Source of the DNA: Ceraceosorus guamensis
Taxonomy: Eukaryota; Basidiomycota; Exobasidiomycetes; Ceraceosorales; Ceraceosoraceae
Assembly: GCF_003144195.1 (NCBI RefSeq)
Contig: NW_020290112.1
Location: 1-44,556 of the forward strand
Length of the DNA: 44,556 bases
Direction of reading: 5' to 3'
The first letter of the stretch is position 1. Each line of letters begins with the position of its first letter. Below are positions 41,541 to 44,556 of this stretch, one piece after another. The notes beneath the pieces were generated by a model. That model was not told where the DNA came from and made no database searches. It saw nothing but the letters and a program-made list of their open reading frames with translations. A program made the translations under genes and the position numbers.

Positions 41541-43763
41541 ATGAGCACGCGCTCGGGTCCAAGTCCTACCGGTCGCTCGGAGCGCAGCGACTCAGTGTCG
41601 AGCTCGAAGGAGAAGCCCAAGCTGGGCCGCTTTCGCGCTGCACTTGGTCACCGCGATGCAAGTGTCGACAGCAAGCTCAAAGCCTCGAGCTCCAAGCCCA
41701 AAAAGCGCATTCTTCCGCGCTTCAATCTGCCTGAAAGCACGCTCTGTTCTGGTCACATGTGCGCCGACGTCACAGCATCGTTGGCCCTGCAAACAGACCT
41801 CGCAACGATTCGTCAAAGACGCATGCAAGCGCGTTTGAAGAACGGAGATGCAACGTCGGAGAGCAGCAATGAGGTCTTGCAGCCTCCGCCAGCGCCGCGA
41901 GGTGCTAATGCTTTGAGCGCGGAGCAGTCGAGTCCGAGCAGCCAAGCAAAGAGGAAGGATTCGAAGGTTCGAGATTTGACGCTTGCATCCATGCCCACCG
42001 CTTCTCACAGGCCGCACGCGACGCATGGCCACATCGGCAACAAAACTCAGGAGGAAGTCATGAGTCCGCCCTGGGGCTGCATCGGCTTGCCCAGCTTGCC
42101 TGAAGCTGGCGAAGAGACGCCAAGAGTGCCATCTCAGGGACACTCACTCGAGGTCCAGCAGCCACAGGCACCAAAGCCACTCGAAGTGCTGCCATCTTCC
42201 TGGAGTCCTCTGCTGAACGCCTTCCCGATCGATACACCCAGTCGCCGGGCATCCTTGGCCTCTGATGTACCGGCGAAGTATTGCAGTAACCTTAGCCGTC
42301 AAAGCATGTGGGATCAAGAGTCGGCTTTGGACCCGGATGCAGACCTCGACAGGCTGATCAGCACCTACCGTCATATGTCCAGCAGACTCACGGCTGGAAG
42401 CAACGCTGAGGTATGGCATTCGCATGCTGAGACCGCCGCGCCGCAAGAAGCGCATCTCACCACGCCAGAGCCAGCGTCTTGCCCTGCGCCTAGACAAGCT
42501 CGACGGCTGGCTCGATCTCCCTCCCTCAACACCTTGCATGCCTGCGAATCCAGTAGAGCCCAAGCCAAGACCAAGCAACGAGGAACAAACTGTGAAGCAG
42601 TTCCAGAGGAAACAAATGTTGAAGCTCCTGGCGATGATTCGAGCGACGCTCTCTCCAAGTCGGACGCACGAGCAGTCGACACATTTGCCGAAGCTCTGCA
42701 TCGTGCTCAACGTGACGCCTGCCACGGGTCGCACACTGAGGACGACAAATTGGCTGCTCGTGGTTGGGGAGGTCAACATCTGCGTGGCAAAACTCGCGGC
42801 GACTGGATTGGGTCACTGCTTGAGCGCAAAGAGCTCGACGCAGATGTTTCAGCCAGTCCCTCGTCGTCCAGCAATCCAGTCCGATGCAGGATCGCTACGT
42901 TGTCAGACTCGAGCGCAACTGCCACTGCCACTGCAGCGCCGGTCAGGTCGGCGGCAACACGCGAGCCAGGGCACTTTGGCAAACACCAACATGGCCAGTC
43001 TCTGCGAGACTCGGCGGAAGTCTTCGTCGGAAAAGGCGCACGATTGGAACAAGGACGCGGATCCAAGGATCGTATGATGGCCCTCTTTGATGAAATTGAA
43101 AGAGCAGACGGCCAGCTAGACCCGCGCAAACGCTTAGTCTCTCATCGCGCTTCCAGGACAGCTCATGACTCCTGCTGCATCCCTCGCATCGCCACGACCT
43201 TGTCATGCATCCCGTGCTCCAGTCAGCCGTCAAGCCCAGTCTCGGAAAGTTCCGCCAGCCTCTTCTCCCGCGATACTGCGTACTACTCGCGCGACACGAG
43301 GCCATCCTCGACGAGCACGCAGACTAGCCAACCAAGCATCTCTTCAGCCGGCACGCCTGATACACCGCCGACCTTGAAAGATGCTCGATTTTTTGGAGCA
43401 GCTCACGGTACTACGGTCGATTCGCGACCTTGCGACACAGCTCCTAGCAGCACCGGCGTATCTGCATGGCCAGCCGCCTTTCCTCAATGCAATGCTGATC
43501 AAGATCCGTACGAGTGTGATCACGGTCGCGCGGCAGGCATCCTGCATCCCAACGTTTTTACCAATCTGGGCAGCGCGTCTTTCGACCATCTCTTTGTCGA
43601 GCCACCTCGTCCGGCGCCACCGCCGCCGCCTCTATCTGCCCTGCGGCCCGCACGCCATCGGCCCCTTCCCAAACTCGGAAGTGGAGAGCAGAGTGGATTT
43701 TTCACGCCCGCTATCGGTCCGCGCCAAAGCTCAGCAAATTCAAATTCTAACATGAAGCAATAG
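41541..43763 (+). CDS. Disordered protein of unknown function
   Basis: A 740-residue single-exon frame; I do not recognise it. The start at 41541 follows a CT-rich stretch typical of fungal leaders. The N terminus is Ser/Lys/Arg-rich with PKKRILPRFNLPESTL. A short order-prone helix follows (LALQTDLATIRQRRMQARL). The middle is Ser/Pro/Ala/Thr-rich with scattered charged helices (MMALFDEIERADGQLDPRKR). The C terminus has NVFTNLGSASFDHLF, a Pro run (PPRPAPPPPPL), and SGFFTPAIGPR. The Pro run could bind SH3, WW or profilin, but that is only a composition-based thought. No signal peptide or membrane segment is seen. The frame is much longer than others nearby and its reading strand is uninterrupted, which supports a real gene. 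A further intron cannot be excluded. Confidence 0.8.
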   Translation: MSTRSGPSPTGRSERSDSVSSSKEKPKLGRFRAALGHRDASVDSKLKASSSKPKKRILPRFNLPESTLCSGHMCADVTASLALQTDLATIRQRRMQARLKNGDATSESSNEVLQPPPAPRGANALSAEQSSPSSQAKRKDSKVRDLTLASMPTASHRPHATHGHIGNKTQEEVMSPPWGCIGLPSLPEAGEETPRVPSQGHSLEVQQPQAPKPLEVLPSSWSPLLNAFPIDTPSRRASLASDVPAKYCSNLSRQSMWDQESALDPDADLDRLISTYRHMSSRLTAGSNAEVWHSHAETAAPQEAHLTTPEPASCPAPRQARRLARSPSLNTLHACESSRAQAKTKQRGTNCEAVPEETNVEAPGDDSSDALSKSDARAVDTFAEALHRAQRDACHGSHTEDDKLAARGWGGQHLRGKTRGDWIGSLLERKELDADVSASPSSSSNPVRCRIATLSDSSATATATAAPVRSAATREPGHFGKHQHGQSLRDSAEVFVGKGARLEQGRGSKDRMMALFDEIERADGQLDPRKRLVSHRASRTAHDSCCIPRIATTLSCIPCSSQPSSPVSESSASLFSRDTAYYSRDTRPSSTSTQTSQPSISSAGTPDTPPTLKDARFFGAAHGTTVDSRPCDTAPSSTGVSAWPAAFPQCNADQDPYECDHGRAAGILHPNVFTNLGSASFDHLFVEPPRPAPPPPPLSALRPARHRPLPKLGSGEQSGFFTPAIGPRQSSANSNSNMKQ

Positions 43764-44204
43764 TGCCACCCCAGCCCAGAATCGCCCGCGAAAGGCTTCC
43801 GCGAACTCAAGACTTGCGCGACAGTGCAAGCCCGTGCTTGTATGTTCGTTCCATCGATCCGGGGCGAGCGGCTCAAGCTCATATGAACACCCTTTGAACA
43901 CCCGTACTGATCAGAGTCAGCGCGCGAAAGTACTAATACGTCTGCCATTTGTATGCATCCACTCTTTTGCTCAAAAGCCCTGGTCCCGCACCTGTTGTAA
44001 ATGCTTTTTGTCGGGGTGCTGAGCCTGCGATGATTGAAATCCAGTTCACCATCGAAAATTGTACTGTACACACAACGCTCTTTGCTCATACAATGTGGAT
44101 GTACACACAATGTGGAGATCGTGTTGTCCGCAAGGTCGGAACGGCGGTACCTGTGCGGAGGAATGGGCCTCGGCTGGTGAGCGTGGCAGACCCTAGAGTC
44201 TGAC
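43764..44204. other. 3' flank of the last gene
   Basis: No gene seen. A 228-codon minus frame at 43520-44206 overlaps the 3' end of the 740-residue gene and is probably a shadow. The segment near 44060-44115 has a GTACACACAATG-type string twice (TGTACACACAACG and TGTACACACAATG). Confidence 0.5.
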
Positions 44205-44480
44205 ACGGCCTGCGCTCAAGCGCATCGCACCCAAGTACGAGGAATTTGGCCTGCGCTCGAGCGGATCACATCAAACGCATCATACTCCGGCCGACCCTAT
44301 TAAATGTCACTCACTGTATGCTGAGGCTAGAGCGCGCACGACCCTAATCAATGTAACTGTATGCTAAGGCTCGAGCGCGGCCGATAAATAAATGTAGTTG
44401 GGCTCGAGCGCGGCATGCTGAGGCTCGAGCGCGCACGACCCTAATAAATGTAACTGTATGCTAAGGCTCGAGCGCGGGTG
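44205..44480. repeat. Terminal repeat cluster built on GCTCGAGCGCG
   Basis: Two 63-base copies at 44318-44380 and 44415-44477 (97 bases apart) differ at two positions. A third partial, more divergent copy lies just upstream (from about 44292), and two shorter related strings GGCCTGCGCT(C)(A/G)AGCG occur at about 44207 and 44247. The core is the palindrome CTCGAG followed by CGCG; each 63-base copy also contains ACGACCCTAAT. The cluster adjoins the end of the window. Confidence 0.85.
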
Positions 44481-44543
44481 TGGCCGACCGATTGAAACGC
44501 CCCCTTGCACCCAGCGCCTGACCGGAAGAAATGCCGCCGGCAG

Positions 44544-44556
44544 CCCCCCCCCCCCC
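44544..44556. repeat. C13 at the window end
   Basis: The window ends in thirteen C. This may be a true tract or a place where assembly stopped. Confidence 0.7.

Noticed and set aside
1-44556. Transposable elements, virus-like elements and CRISPR arrays
   Set aside because: No reverse transcriptase, integrase, transposase or capsid-like frame, no long terminal repeats and no spaced repeat array were seen; the few direct repeats are short and local.

Overview
The window looks like nuclear DNA of a fungus, most likely a basidiomycete and possibly a member of the Ustilaginomycotina. The evidence is fungus-type gene families (ENA-type P-type ATPase, GATOR1 subunit Npr3, GPI-type cutinase, M43 secreted protease), mostly short introns with GTGAGT-like donors and CTNAC-type branch sites, and GC-rich coding DNA. 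The lineage is an inference from gene style, not from a marker gene. No rRNA, confident tRNA, CRISPR array or recognisable transposable element was found.

Layout. Left part (1-14.4 kb): a secreted M43 metalloprotease (-), ATP10 (-, 4 exons), a GPI-anchored cutinase (-), GCV1 (+, 9 exons), a DMAC1/DUF4536-like small membrane protein (-) and MIC10 (-, 3 exons). Four of these six genes encode mitochondrial proteins. Centre (16-28 kb): an intronless ENA-type cation ATPase (+), a 1081-residue disordered protein (-), and a coiled-coil/acidic protein with a Mediator Med2-like layout (+). Right part (28-44.5 kb): a secreted protein with three internal Cys-containing hydrophobic repeats (-), a small two-exon secreted-protein candidate (+) that converges on NPR3 (-, 5 exons) with 18 bases between the stop codons, a gene-poor 4.6 kb stretch, and a 740-residue disordered protein (+). 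The window ends in a small repeat cluster and a run of C, which suggests a contig end.

The exon models for ATP10, GCV1, MIC10 and NPR3 were built by hand from splice signals plus recalled family sequence; in each, the exon lengths and phases add up to one open frame.

How the genes relate. The mitochondrial set covers Fo assembly (ATP10), glycine cleavage (GCV1), cristae organisation (MIC10) and probably complex I arm assembly (DMAC1-like). NPR3 acts in amino-acid signalling to TORC1. The protease, the cutinase, the repeat protein and the small secreted protein form a scattered secretome. The most novel item is the three-repeat secreted protein at 28252-29934, which ends in a perfect hairpin just past its stop codon. 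A perfect 171-base tandem duplication at 24383-24723 and the terminal repeats are the clearest unexplained DNA structures.
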